Notes: generated from the sequence alone by a model not told the origin. A stretch of DNA of 64,000 nucleotides from Bacteroidales bacterium (GCA_016293845.1 JAEDDH010000002.1:1-64000); one strand, 5' to 3'; counted from the first letter of the stretch, positions 1 through 8,290 are shown. Made by a program: numbers and translations.

Positions 1-243
1 AAAAAATGACTAATTGAATTGAAAAAGAAGATTAATTGAATGGGGGAGAATACAAGTGGCAAAAGAGGTGTGTGGGGTAATGAAGGGGTGATACACCTTT
101 ATAATAATAGGGATTTATTTTGAGTGGTGCAAATTGGGTACTCAAAAATTGGAAATTGTAATTTACAACTTCTAATTTATAGTACTGACAATAAGCCTGT
201 TCTGTATAAATTAAAAAAAATCATCAAAAAAATACGAAAAAAC
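1..243. other. AT-rich leader with no gene recognised
   Basis: This stretch is AT-rich and has no open frame with coding character on either strand. No repeat, tRNA or terminator was recognised. The first visible signal is a promoter-like pair at about 244-275 (a TTGAC element and a TAACTTGC box) which belongs to the next feature. Confidence 0.5.
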
Positions 244-280
244 TTGACAGGGTATCGGATTATTCCGTAACTTGCAAAAG

Positions 281-468
281 TTAAGACATAAAATCGAAAG
301 AGCGTTTGCTCGTAACTGACCTTCTGAAACTACCACTTTCATAAGATACATCGTCAGTTCGGGTAAATGCTCACATTCCGTATAGGGGTGTGGGCTTTCT
401 TTATAGTGGATGTAGGGCTGTGGTAGGCCTCAGAAGAACTATGGAGAAGTCCGCACCTTTCTTTTTTT
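281..468 (+). ncRNA. Candidate structured RNA, two hairpin domains (copy A)
   Basis: A promoter-like pair (TTG at 244-246, TAACTTG box at 268) would start a transcript near 280. Two hairpins follow. The first has GAGCGTTT (300-307) pairing with AAATGCTC (365-372), enclosing AACTGAC (314-320) with GTCAGTT (353-359). The second is long: 387-397 pairs with 447-457 (11 bp), then 399-406 with 439-446 (8 bp), with a conserved-looking apical GGC/GCC element followed by CCTCAG. A T-rich run ends it like an intrinsic terminator, about 50 bp before the protease gene. A second copy of the long hairpin lies at 7870-7960 with different paired bases. It could be an independent small RNA or a leader. Bacteroidales-specific RNA motifs are known, but I cannot match this to a named family. 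Confidence 0.45.
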
Positions 469-520
469 GTGGTATAACGGATAAATAACTTTATGTATAA
501 CAATAAATCCTCGTTTTACT

Positions 521-2251
521 ATGAAAAAGAAAATTTTAAAAACAATTACCATTTCGCTTTTTGCAGTGTCATTTGCAACGATGGTATTTTACGGCTGTAA
601 TAAGAAACATCAAGATGACCCTGAGCCAACACCGCAACAACCTTGCGACACTTGTCATGAACAAGACACAACGCATCACGAAGAACCCATTAAAAAAGAT
701 TACAAATTAGGCTACCATGCCGAATCGGAAGATGTCAACCATATCCCAAAAGACATCAACACAGAGTTGTTCGACGGTGCGGCAAAAGACAAACTGCCCG
801 ATTATGTTGACTTGTCGGAGTATCTGCCACCGGTAAAATCTCAGGAAGAATACGGGACTTGCGTGGCATGGGCAACTGCGTACTATTACCGCGCATACCT
901 AAGAGCAAAGGCGTTAAAACTATCTTCAAAAGAATTGGAAGACGAGCATAATCAGTTTTCGCCAAAAGACATGTTTTGGACTATTCCTTCTAATCAAAAA
1001 GGTGCTGACTGTTACGGCACTAACTTTAAAGCGGCGTTAGACGTGCTTTTGAACCGTGGCGTTGCTACTTTTTACACCGTACCGTATCAAAACTTGGGCG
1101 ATTGTAGCAACTCTCCCGAAGAATCGTGGACAAAAGAGGCTGCCGATTACAAAATTGTCCGTTACCGTCAGATTGACGCTTCTGAGTTCAATGTAGACGG
1201 CTTTAAAAGTTATTTGAGCAAGGGTATACCTATCGCTTTCGGCGCAAATGTAGGTTATGACTTTATGCTTTGGAAGGGCGGCGTATTCAAGTCGGAAACT
1301 ACATACGCTGGCGGTCATGCTATGGTGATTTGCGGTTACGACGATAACCTTAAAGCCTTCCGTGTGGTTAACTCTTGGGGTAAAGACTGGTGCGAAAACG
1401 GTTATGTGTGGGTAGATTACAACTTTATGTTCTCCAATTTTATAAAATATGGCTTTGTGGCGTACAGCGAAGATAAAAAGGTTGAACCCAACAATGTTGA
1501 CGGCGAGTTTGATTTGGCTCCGCTCAATATCGAATTTTATGATTACGACAAAAGCGGCGACCCCGATTCCGACGACCCCACATGGCGTACTATTAAATAT
1601 GATGTCTACAATACCGGCACTAAGACAATTCCTTCATCCAAAAATTGGAGCATTGCGTTGCTGTACTATAACGCCTACGATGCCAAAGAATACGGATTTT
1701 TCTTTGTGGACTATTACAGCGACAAGTTTGGTTCCAAGGGCGAGTATTGTCCTAACTGGGAAAAAGAAAAAGACAAATGGGGAGAACCTGCGAATGTGCT
1801 ACCTGTACGTGCCGAAGGTTATAGTTGGAACAATGTGGATATTCCGAGCGGTAAAAGTGTTGCCGAATCGGTATTTGGTTTTGAAACTCGTTTTAGTTGG
1901 CCTATCAAAATGCCCGAAAACCTTAACGGCGATTACTATATTGCCCTTAGTGTTGACGCATTCAACGATGTTGCCGAAACCGACGAAACCAACAATATGC
2001 TTTTTGTTGCCAACAACAACGAGCCGGTGCACTTTGTCAACGGCGTTCCAACCAACTTTACCAGCAAACGTGCAAGCATAGGCAAGGCGTTTAAGACAAT
2101 CAAAAACGCCAATCCCAACGCCTACACCCCCGGCGAGATTGTCTCGTTTATTTACGCCAAGAAGAAAGACGGCAGTCTTGAACGCGAGGCAAAAGAATGG
2201 CTCAGTTCGGGACGTGCCAAGGTTATGGCAAAAGACAAAACTCACGAATAA
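521..2251 (+). CDS. C1 (papain-like) cysteine peptidase, lipoprotein
   Basis: This 576-residue protein begins with a lipoprotein signal peptide whose lipobox ends at Cys26 (VFYGC), so it should be anchored in an envelope membrane. The papain-type catalytic set is visible: Cys114 in YGTCVAWATAYY, His266 in GGHAMVICGY and Asn284 in VVNSWGKDW. The catalytic domain spans roughly residues 95-315. The remainder (about 330-530) holds a beta-rich module with the text DAFNDVAETDETNN, which resembles CARDB-type domains often appended to secreted proteases. Its substrate cannot be read from sequence. It is followed 33 bp downstream by another lipoprotein gene on the same strand, so the two may be cotranscribed and surface exposed together. 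Related Bacteroidota proteins are annotated as C1 family peptidases. Confidence 0.88.
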   Translation: MKKKILKTITISLFAVSFATMVFYGCNKKHQDDPEPTPQQPCDTCHEQDTTHHEEPIKKDYKLGYHAESEDVNHIPKDINTELFDGAAKDKLPDYVDLSEYLPPVKSQEEYGTCVAWATAYYYRAYLRAKALKLSSKELEDEHNQFSPKDMFWTIPSNQKGADCYGTNFKAALDVLLNRGVATFYTVPYQNLGDCSNSPEESWTKEAADYKIVRYRQIDASEFNVDGFKSYLSKGIPIAFGANVGYDFMLWKGGVFKSETTYAGGHAMVICGYDDNLKAFRVVNSWGKDWCENGYVWVDYNFMFSNFIKYGFVAYSEDKKVEPNNVDGEFDLAPLNIEFYDYDKSGDPDSDDPTWRTIKYDVYNTGTKTIPSSKNWSIALLYYNAYDAKEYGFFFVDYYSDKFGSKGEYCPNWEKEKDKWGEPANVLPVRAEGYSWNNVDIPSGKSVAESVFGFETRFSWPIKMPENLNGDYYIALSVDAFNDVAETDETNNMLFVANNNEPVHFVNGVPTNFTSKRASIGKAFKTIKNANPNAYTPGEIVSFIYAKKKDGSLEREAKEWLSSGRAKVMAKDKTHE

Positions 2252-2284
2252 ATATATTGTATAATTTATAAATAATTGATTATT

Positions 2285-3055
2285 ATGAAAGTAAAGATAA
2301 AATTAATTGCACTATTGTTTTTGTTTGCGGTGATGTCAGGGTGCGAACCTGACCCAAAACAGTATAAACTTACATTGGTTTCGGATAATGATGTAGAAAC
2401 GAAAATTCTTGATGAAGGCACAGTCATTGCCATTGGAGAACCTAAGAGAGATGGGTATGTGTTTAAGGGTTGGTCTGAAACAAAAGGTGGTAATCCCAAA
2501 ACGACTCTTTTGCAGGTTTATATGGATTCAGATAAAACATATTATGCAGTTTGGGCAAAAATATATACTGTAACGTACTATATATATTTGTTTGAGGACG
2601 GTAGGTATAGTTATACTACTCGTAATTATGAGGACGGTACGTTGTTACATTTTGATAAACACGAATTGACATGGAACGATTCTGACATTCCTCCTTATCT
2701 GTTTCTTGGATGGTCGTTAGATAATAATGGTAGTTCAATGTTAGGTGAGTATACCGTTACAAGTAATGTTACAGTTTACGCAATGTGGGAAAAGAATATT
2801 TTCCATATCACTTTCGACCTCAATGGTGGCTCTGGCACAACTCCGTCTGAGATTATGATTAAAAAAGGCGATTTTCTCCAATACTCATCTTTACCCACCA
2901 ATGGCTTCTCTTACGGTGTGTACACATTTGAAGGTTGGTCTGAAACCAAAAACGGCAAGGTTATCACCTCTGATTTCAAACCCGAAAAGGATATGACACT
3001 TTACGCCGTTTGGTCGCATAACGGTCAGGTAAAGGATAAAACCGATGATAATTAG
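2285..3055 (+). CDS. Lipoprotein with three InlB-type B-repeats
   Basis: The preferred start is the ATG at 2285, which gives a clean lipoprotein signal peptide (MKVKIKLIALL... with lipobox VMSGC); an upstream ATG at 2276 would add three residues. The mature protein consists of three tandem Listeria-Bacteroides (InlB B-repeat) modules of about 70 residues. Each ends in the family signature: a GWSETK or GWSLDN turn followed by a final YAVW or YAMW. Such repeats form small beta-grasp-like modules found on bacterial surface proteins, where they serve as stalks or interaction modules. No catalytic domain is present. It lies directly after the cysteine protease lipoprotein and before a strong terminator, so the pair probably forms a transcription unit of surface proteins. 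Confidence 0.85.
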   Translation: MKVKIKLIALLFLFAVMSGCEPDPKQYKLTLVSDNDVETKILDEGTVIAIGEPKRDGYVFKGWSETKGGNPKTTLLQVYMDSDKTYYAVWAKIYTVTYYIYLFEDGRYSYTTRNYEDGTLLHFDKHELTWNDSDIPPYLFLGWSLDNNGSSMLGEYTVTSNVTVYAMWEKNIFHITFDLNGGSGTTPSEIMIKKGDFLQYSSLPTNGFSYGVYTFEGWSETKNGKVITSDFKPEKDMTLYAVWSHNGQVKDKTDDN

Positions 3056-3071
3056 GCAACAATTGATAAAA

Positions 3072-3112
3072 AACTTTCCTCGAATATAATAAGTCGGGGA
3101 AAGTTTTTTTTT
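3072..3112 (+). terminator. Intrinsic terminator after the B-repeat lipoprotein gene
   Basis: An 11-bp stem (AACTTTCCTCG at 3072-3082 with CGGGGAAAGTT at 3095-3105, one G-T pair) is followed directly by a run of Ts. It lies 17 bp after the stop codon. Confidence 0.85.
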
Positions 3113-3245
3113 CATACCTTTACCCTGAAAACCAAATACTCTCACACGCCATGAAACCAACAAAACAGTTTACGAATATATTAAAGACCGGCTGTGGGGA
3201 ACGTGAGATAGTTCCAAAACAGAATGCAGTAGTGATGGATAACGT

Positions 3246-4283
3246 CTACAAATCAATTGAAAGTTCTGAAAAGAACTCATTACCACGACGTTCGGAGATA
3301 TAGTTGTGACGTTTGGGATAGGCTAATTGCAAACGGCGTTTGAGGTTTTCGATGCCTATGCCCGAGCCAGAACGTTTGCCGTCGGTTTTGGGGAAATTGC
3401 TGTTGCGAACGCGAAACACCAAACGGTTGTCCTCTTTTTTGAAACTGATATTTACAAACGAGTCGGAATTGTTGCTAACTCCGTGTTTAAACGCATTCTC
3501 TATCAGCGATATATAGAGCAATGGCAGAATCTTGATATTTGTATCTTCCACGTTGAAATCCACATCCACGGTGGTGCGGTCGGTGCAGCGGAGTTTCATC
3601 AGGGCAATGTAATCGTTCATAAATTCAATTTCGCCCTTAACGGGTACAAATTCGCAATTGGTTTCGTAGAGAGCGTAACGGAGAAGGCTGCTCAGTCGGC
3701 TGAGGTTTTCTTGCGCCTCGTCGGGATCGGTGTAAATTTGACACGAAATATTGTTGAGCGAATTAAAAAGAAAATGCGGGTTGAGTTGGTTTTTGAGCCA
3801 AGTGAGTTCTGCCTCGGTTTGTTCGTTTTTGCGTTCCTTTTCTTCTATAAGTTGCTGATTGCGAAGTTCGTAGAATTTTAAACCCATTGCAAAACCAATA
3901 GCCATTATGCATATAAGCAACGACCACGGCAACGACCACAACATAAACACAAACGAATGGCGGAATTCAAAAGGTGCACGATGATCTCTAAAAAAGTAAG
4001 ATAGCAACAAATGCAAAACAAAATAGAGCAAGAATCCCACGATGTTGAGCAAGACGAATTTTTTAACCTCGCCTTTGTACAACACTTTGGGAATGAATAG
4101 ATAATAGTTGACGTAATAGAGTATCAGCAACGGCATAATGTTGATAGCCGAAGAAAGCATTTCGCGAAATCCATTACTCCAATTGCCTGAGAAAAACACG
4201 CTCGACATACTTGGAACTACCACTATCATTGCCCAAACCAAAATAGGGAGCAACTCGGTAAACATAAATTTTTTCTTGCCCAT
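3246..4283 (-). CDS. LytS/YehU-type sensor histidine kinase
   Basis: This 345-residue protein has four hydrophobic segments in its first 135 residues and then a His_kinase (PF06580-type) cytoplasmic part. The phosphoacceptor motif is visible as LNPHFLFNSLNN (about residues 167-178), and the ATP-binding part contains ENAFKHG (N box) and GSGIGIENLKRRL (G box). Kinases of this class partner with LytTR-domain response regulators, which are usually encoded next door. None is encoded in this window. The gene lies 116 bp downstream of a TonB-dependent receptor gene on the same strand and may share its transcript. A LytTR-like direct repeat upstream of that receptor suggests the circuit acts on this operon. 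Confidence 0.9.
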   Translation of the reverse strand: MGKKKFMFTELLPILVWAMIVVVPSMSSVFFSGNWSNGFREMLSSAINIMPLLILYYVNYYLFIPKVLYKGEVKKFVLLNIVGFLLYFVLHLLLSYFFRDHRAPFEFRHSFVFMLWSLPWSLLICIMAIGFAMGLKFYELRNQQLIEEKERKNEQTEAELTWLKNQLNPHFLFNSLNNISCQIYTDPDEAQENLSRLSSLLRYALYETNCEFVPVKGEIEFMNDYIALMKLRCTDRTTVDVDFNVEDTNIKILPLLYISLIENAFKHGVSNNSDSFVNISFKKEDNRLVFRVRNSNFPKTDGKRSGSGIGIENLKRRLQLAYPKRHNYISERRGNEFFSELSIDL

Positions 4284-4399
4284 TTTTGTAGATGTTTTTT
4301 TGTGGAAAATGGAAACCGCAGAACTCTTATTGGTTTATTATCTGCGGTTTCGTACTCTATCACTTATTTGAAAATATATTATTATGTGTTATTATTTTG

Positions 4400-6958
4400 C
4401 TACATTCTGCCGCCGCCCATGTTGCCGCCGCCCATTGAGGCAGTATCGTCGCCACCGCCTTGGGTGTGTTCAAAGTCGTCGTTTTGGATGGTGTTTTTAG
4501 CACGTTTTACTTGGATGTTTTTACCAAATTTGTAAGAGATTGATATTCCGAAGCGTCCCATTCCGTTGGTCATTCTCATTAAGTTGTCGAAGCCTTGACC
4601 GTAGGTTTTGTTTTCCATTACCATATCCATTCCGTGTTTGAGGTCGAGCATAGCAGAGAACGAAAGGGTGAGTTTGTCGTTGAGGAAACTCTTTTCCATT
4701 GAGAAGATTCCCATATTCATACCACTCATAGTACCGTTGATGCTCTTACGTTTCGACGACATCATAGCACCTGCGCTGATTTTGAGTTTGAAGGGGGTTG
4801 TGTATTGGAGGTTGGCGAAAATGTTGCCGTTCCAACCGTCGTTAGATGTCTCAGACACAGCGTTTTTCATATCAGAGTAAGTGAGCGATGCATTGGTGAA
4901 TAATCTTATGCTGCGACCAATTTGGATGCTGTAATAGAGGTTGCCGCTGTAAGTGTCGCTCTTGGTAGCGTTGGTGTAGGTGTTGTGTGTGAGGTCTAAA
5001 TCTGCATCGTTGATAAGGATGTGGAGCGAAGTCAAGTCGGGGAAGTAGTTAGGAACAAACGACCATTGCGAGATTCCGTTGTCGGATGTGGAGTAACGGA
5101 GGCTGAGGTTGAGGTTTTGTTTCATTGAGAAAAGTCCGTAACTTACACCAAAGTTGTGGAATTTCTGAACTTCGAGCGAGGGGTCGCCAAACGATACCTG
5201 ACCCATTGTAGAGTAGTCGCGGTAGGGGTTGAGTTGACGCTCGTTGGGACGGCTGATTCGCATATTGTATGTAAAACTGAGGTTCTTCATCATTGAAATT
5301 GAGTAGTTTAAAGTGGCTGAGGGAACCCAAGTGTTGTAGTCGATAGAGAAATCACGGTCGTGATTGTTGTTGTATTTTACTGACTGATAGGTGTATTCGT
5401 AACGGATGCCACCGCGGATGCTGAGTTTCGGGGTGAGTTTTGCAGCCACCTGAGTGTAAAGAGCACCGATGTTGTCGTTGTTAGAGTAATCAACAGTTTG
5501 GCCGTTGAGGAGAGTGAGGTTTCCATCAGCGTTGCGGTATGTAAGACCGTCGGATTTTTTGGGACGGTAGATATATTTGCCGCCTGCATCTACTGTGAAA
5601 ATGTCGGTTACAGGAGCGGAGTAGTCGATTTGGAAAGTGTGCTCTGCACTACCAGTAGTGTTTTCAGTTTTGCGGGGTGTATAGTCAACATTGTAACCAT
5701 CAATATGCATCAATTGTCCTTCTTGTGAAGCAAGGCTGTTGTTTTCCATTGTGGTTCCCATAAGTTTGTACGAGAAAGTAAGGTTCTTTTCAGCGTTGCC
5801 GCCAAAGAGGTGCTGGAAGTCGATACCGAAGTTGTATGCGCCAAATGAGTTGTCAGATTCTGTGAGCGATTTGTTTGTAGAAGTAAAATTGCCAAACATT
5901 GTTTCGATAGTTTGCGAAGAATTGTTGTCGCCGCCGAATGTGGTGTATCCACCTGAGAGAGCGATAAGGTTGCTCTTGTCGATTTCGTAACTTGCTTCAA
6001 GCCCAACGTTACCAAAGATTCTTTCGCCATCGCTTTCTTGGTTGGTTATGGTTCCGCTTTTCTTAATTCTTTCTGCGCCAGAGCCTTCGTATTGGTTTCT
6101 ATTCATATACATTTCAGATTCTGAGTCGCCACGGTTGGCATTAACTCTGAGAGATGCTGCGAATTTTCCGCTCTGAACAGAGATACCTGCGCCGATACCT
6201 TGCTGACGGTTGGTAACGTTTAAGTTTACATTGCCTGCAATTTGGTTTGTCTTGGTTTGAGTGTCGGTGATGAGGTTGATGATACCGCCTGCACCCTCGG
6301 CGTCGAATTTTGAACCCGGGTCGGTGATAACTTCGATATTTTTGATAGAAGAAGCGGGCATGGCTTTGAGAAGGTCAGAAGGGTTTTCGGAGAGCATTGT
6401 GTTGCGGCGGCCGTTCATATACACGTCGAAACTGCTGTTGCCGTTGATTGAGATTTGGTCGTCGCCGTCAACTGTTACGCCCGGCACTTTGCGAAGCATA
6501 TCGAGAACGGTTGCTGTTTTGTTGTCGGGGTCGCCCTCGGCATTGTATTTGATTTTGCCAGCCTCAGCCGAAACAAGAGCCTTTTGAGCGGTAACTGTTA
6601 CCTCGGCGAGTTTGTCAACCTTGTCGGCCATCAGAATTTTGCCGAGGTTGATAGAGTTTTGCGAAGACGAAACTGTGAATTTGTGATTAACTTGGTTTTT
6701 GCCAACCGAGCGGATAACAGCGTAATAAGTTCCGGCTTTTTTGATAGTGCCTTTGAATGCGCCGTCCACTTCGGTCATACCAGTCATAAGATAGTCGGTA
6801 GAAGTAGCCGAAGTAGCCACTGTAACAGTTGCGAAAGGAACGCCCTGTCCCGAGAGAGAATCAACTACGATACCCGAAACAGTGATTTGGGCTTTTAGGT
6901 TGCCGGCATTTGCGATTAATGCCATTGCCAAAACTAAGATAGCGAATAATTTTTTCAT
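4400..6958 (-). CDS. TonB-dependent receptor, outer-membrane beta-barrel family
   Basis: This 852-residue protein starts with a type I signal peptide and a carboxypeptidase-regulatory-like domain (ITVSGIVVDSLSGQGVPFATV). A plug domain follows (VLDMLRKVPGVTVDGDDQISINGNSSFDVYMNGR region), and then a beta-barrel of the OMP_b-brl_3 (PF14905) style. It would bind a substrate at the outer membrane and import or sense it using TonB energy. The extreme C-terminus is an unusual Gly/Met-rich tail (GGGNMGGGRM) rather than the usual terminal beta-strand ending in an aromatic residue. No SusD partner is present, so it is not a SusC of a PUL. It is followed by a LytS-type kinase gene. A TACTTTTG minus-10-type box lies at 7018-7025 with direct repeats upstream. 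Confidence 0.88.
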   Translation of the reverse strand: MKKLFAILVLAMALIANAGNLKAQITVSGIVVDSLSGQGVPFATVTVATSATSTDYLMTGMTEVDGAFKGTIKKAGTYYAVIRSVGKNQVNHKFTVSSSQNSINLGKILMADKVDKLAEVTVTAQKALVSAEAGKIKYNAEGDPDNKTATVLDMLRKVPGVTVDGDDQISINGNSSFDVYMNGRRNTMLSENPSDLLKAMPASSIKNIEVITDPGSKFDAEGAGGIINLITDTQTKTNQIAGNVNLNVTNRQQGIGAGISVQSGKFAASLRVNANRGDSESEMYMNRNQYEGSGAERIKKSGTITNQESDGERIFGNVGLEASYEIDKSNLIALSGGYTTFGGDNNSSQTIETMFGNFTSTNKSLTESDNSFGAYNFGIDFQHLFGGNAEKNLTFSYKLMGTTMENNSLASQEGQLMHIDGYNVDYTPRKTENTTGSAEHTFQIDYSAPVTDIFTVDAGGKYIYRPKKSDGLTYRNADGNLTLLNGQTVDYSNNDNIGALYTQVAAKLTPKLSIRGGIRYEYTYQSVKYNNNHDRDFSIDYNTWVPSATLNYSISMMKNLSFTYNMRISRPNERQLNPYRDYSTMGQVSFGDPSLEVQKFHNFGVSYGLFSMKQNLNLSLRYSTSDNGISQWSFVPNYFPDLTSLHILINDADLDLTHNTYTNATKSDTYSGNLYYSIQIGRSIRLFTNASLTYSDMKNAVSETSNDGWNGNIFANLQYTTPFKLKISAGAMMSSKRKSINGTMSGMNMGIFSMEKSFLNDKLTLSFSAMLDLKHGMDMVMENKTYGQGFDNLMRMTNGMGRFGISISYKFGKNIQVKRAKNTIQNDDFEHTQGGGDDTASMGGGNMGGGRM

Positions 6959-7017
6959 ATCAAATAGGTTTTTTATTGTTTTTACTCTGTTGAATATTTT
7001 GCTTAATTATTACATTA

Positions 7018-7025
7018 CAAAAGTA
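7018..7025 (-). promoter_or_regulatory. Promoter -7 box (TACTTTTG) of the TonB receptor gene
   Basis: The minus strand reads TACTTTTG, an exact match to the Bacteroidota TAnnTTTG element, about 60 bp before the receptor start codon. No convincing TTTG element is seen at the -33 position, which fits a promoter needing an activator. Confidence 0.55.
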
Positions 7026-7053
7026 CGGAGCAAAAACCAAAAGGATTATTTTA

Positions 7054-7084
7054 TTCGACAAACCGCCCCCCCTTTTCGACAAAA
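7054..7084 (-). promoter_or_regulatory. LytTR-like operator: two 9-bp direct repeats, 21-bp period
   Basis: The minus strand carries TTTGTCGAA twice (7054-7062 and 7076-7084 region on the plus strand as TTCGACAAA, starts at 7054 and 7075), exactly 21 bp apart. LytTR-domain regulators bind pairs of 9-bp direct repeats separated by 12-13 bp, which is the same geometry. The repeats lie about 30 and 50 bp upstream of the TACTTTTG box, where an activator would sit. The kinase gene of the same operon is of the class that pairs with LytTR regulators. Confidence 0.5.
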
Positions 7085-7144
7085 TGGGGATTTTTGACGA
7101 TAACCGGAAATGAGGATAGGATGAAAATGGGGGTGAGGGGATGA

Positions 7145-7645
7145 TTATAGAGGGCGTTTAATATAAACTGCTACCTTGCCGTAGAAATTACCTTCGATAG
7201 ATTCAGGAGTACTATGCTGAATATCGTTTAGTGGACCTAACTTACTAGTCCATAGCCTGTTGTCAAGTTGACGTGCAGCGTGAGTAACCTCTTTATCAAG
7301 AGTATAGATTGCAATTTTAGTAAATCCAGATTCGAGAGAGGAGTCGTGGCAGAGGGTGTAGCCGAATGATTGAAAACAGTTTACAAAGGTCTCCAATTTC
7401 TTGTCACGTGCAACATTGTTAGGCCAATAAATATCATCGTCGCCATCTTCATATTTATCGGGTGGAATAATATTGCCGTCTTCATCTTCAACATAAGGCC
7501 ACAACCTCTTCCCGTCAATACCTAATGCCCAAGCGATACGATTATAATCGTATGTCCAAGGACTTGTTATCTTAAAATTCGGGTCATTGGCTAATGATGG
7601 AAAATAATCAACTAATATCCGAGTTTCTCTATCCATAGACGACAA
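7145..7645 (-). CDS. DUF7689-type protein, possible lost catalytic cysteine
   Basis: This 166-residue protein (start could be the first or second Met, MSS or MDR) shows the layout of a bacterial family of unknown function: an N-terminal YDYNRIAWALG motif, a central acidic linker, then THAARQL, WTSKLGP and YGKVAVYIKRP. In the relatives I recall, the first motif reads YNCIAWA, so the Cys is replaced by Arg here (codon CGT, one transition from TGT). If that Cys is catalytic, as the Cys/His pattern suggests, this copy would be inactive. The gene overlaps the end of the neighbouring small gene, and the two are commonly found as a pair. The surrounding kilobase contains other eroded genes. Confidence 0.65.
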   Translation of the reverse strand: MSSMDRETRILVDYFPSLANDPNFKITSPWTYDYNRIAWALGIDGKRLWPYVEDEDGNIIPPDKYEDGDDDIYWPNNVARDKKLETFVNCFQSFGYTLCHDSSLESGFTKIAIYTLDKEVTHAARQLDNRLWTSKLGPLNDIQHSTPESIEGNFYGKVAVYIKRPL

Positions 7646-7950
7646 GCCTCTTTAATGGTTACTTTTTTGTCAGGCGAAATGCGGCGGTTGTAAATTAAGT
7701 TAAGTGCCTTAACCAAATCAGAATGAAATATTTTAATTTTTTCTATAATATAAGGTACAGCGTTTTTGCCCATCGCCACTATTGCCTTGAAATTTAGCAG
7801 CGATGAACGTCGTGGGTAGATAATATCGGTACGCAGTTCATTTTGCGCACCTTGTATATTATACTTACGGCGTGGGGATTCGCTGCCTGTTCCGACGGTA
7901 TGGGTTAGCGAAGACCTCAGTGTGTGGAACTGGCAGAATAAGGATTCCAC
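7612..7950 (-). CDS. Small hypothetical protein, 5' end uncertain or eroded
   Basis: The C-terminal 60 residues (from AIVAMGKNAVPYIIEKI to RLWIEKLGY) resemble a short bacterial family that usually sits just before DUF7689-type genes, with the pattern of an Ile/Val-x-MGxxAxPxI helix followed by a second helix and a Trp-containing end. The longest frame opens at 7950, but its first 30 or so residues are read through the structured-RNA candidate at 7870-7960 and look non-coding. The genuine start is therefore further in, perhaps the ATG at 7773 or a lost upstream codon. The 3' end overlaps the next gene by 34 bp in another frame. Function is unknown. Confidence 0.45.
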   Translation of the reverse strand: MESLFCQFHTLRSSLTHTVGTGSESPRRKYNIQGAQNELRTDIIYPRRSSLLNFKAIVAMGKNAVPYIIEKIKIFHSDLVKALNLIYNRRISPDKKVTIKEACRLWIEKLGY

Positions 7951-7960
7951 GCTTTTTTTG
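7870..7960 (+). ncRNA. Candidate structured RNA, long hairpin (copy B)
   Basis: GCGTGG (from 7870) pairs with CCACGC (near 7947-7952), and CTGCC-T-GTTCC pairs with GGAAC-T-GGCAG inside it, giving a long hairpin with a T-T mismatch. The apical loop contains GGTT/GACC followed by CCTCAG, matching the apical layout of copy A at 281-468, while the paired bases differ. A T7 run follows the stem. Different bases, same pairing and same terminal T-run argue for a conserved RNA rather than chance. It overlaps the doubtful 5' end of the minus-strand gene and precedes a broken HTH gene. Confidence 0.42.
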
Positions 7961-8017
7961 TATATGTCCGATACGGAATCGATTCGGGCGGTGCAGTCAG
8001 GTTTACTATAAATAGAT

Positions 8018-8247
8018 ATGACGATACATATAGGGATGGCAATTCAAATTCATCTTAAAAACAATGGTCAAAGTGTTGCGTGGTTTGCTCGTATGTTAAA
8101 CTGCAACCGCACCAATATCGATAGTCTTGATATTGCATTATTACAACGTATTTGTGTCGTTTTAAATTACAATTTTTTATGGATATTGCCGAGGATATGT
8201 CAACTAATTTAGCAGAGTGTCGAGAAATTCGTGACAGTTCTGTATAG
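8018..8247 (+). pseudogene. Broken small helix-turn-helix regulator
   Basis: The open frame (8018-8212, 64 residues) begins like a common Bacteroidota small HTH family (IHLKNNGQSVAWFARMLNCNRTNI). Relatives continue with a recognition-helix segment of the type YxIFxR before SLDIALLQRICVVLNYNFF; here about seven residues (21 nt) are missing between RTNI and SLDIALL. After LNYNF the frame is wrong: restoring one T in the T6 run at 8173-8178 gives FFMDIAEDMSTNLAECREIRDSSV and a stop at 8245-8247, which is the expected family ending. Two independent lesions make this a pseudogene. Confidence 0.65.
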
Positions 8248-8290
8248 TTATTCGCTACGGTTTTTTAGTGACGTCAAATTCGATTGAGAG

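Noticed and set aside
387..468. Bacterial SRP (4.5S) RNA identity for hairpin copy A
   Set aside because: The SRP core (GGUCAGG...GGAAGGAAGCAGC) is absent from the apical part.
3150..3302. Plus-strand frame of 50 codons overlapping the kinase gene end
   Set aside because: It starts after a terminator, overlaps a clear gene on the other strand, and has no recognisable motif.
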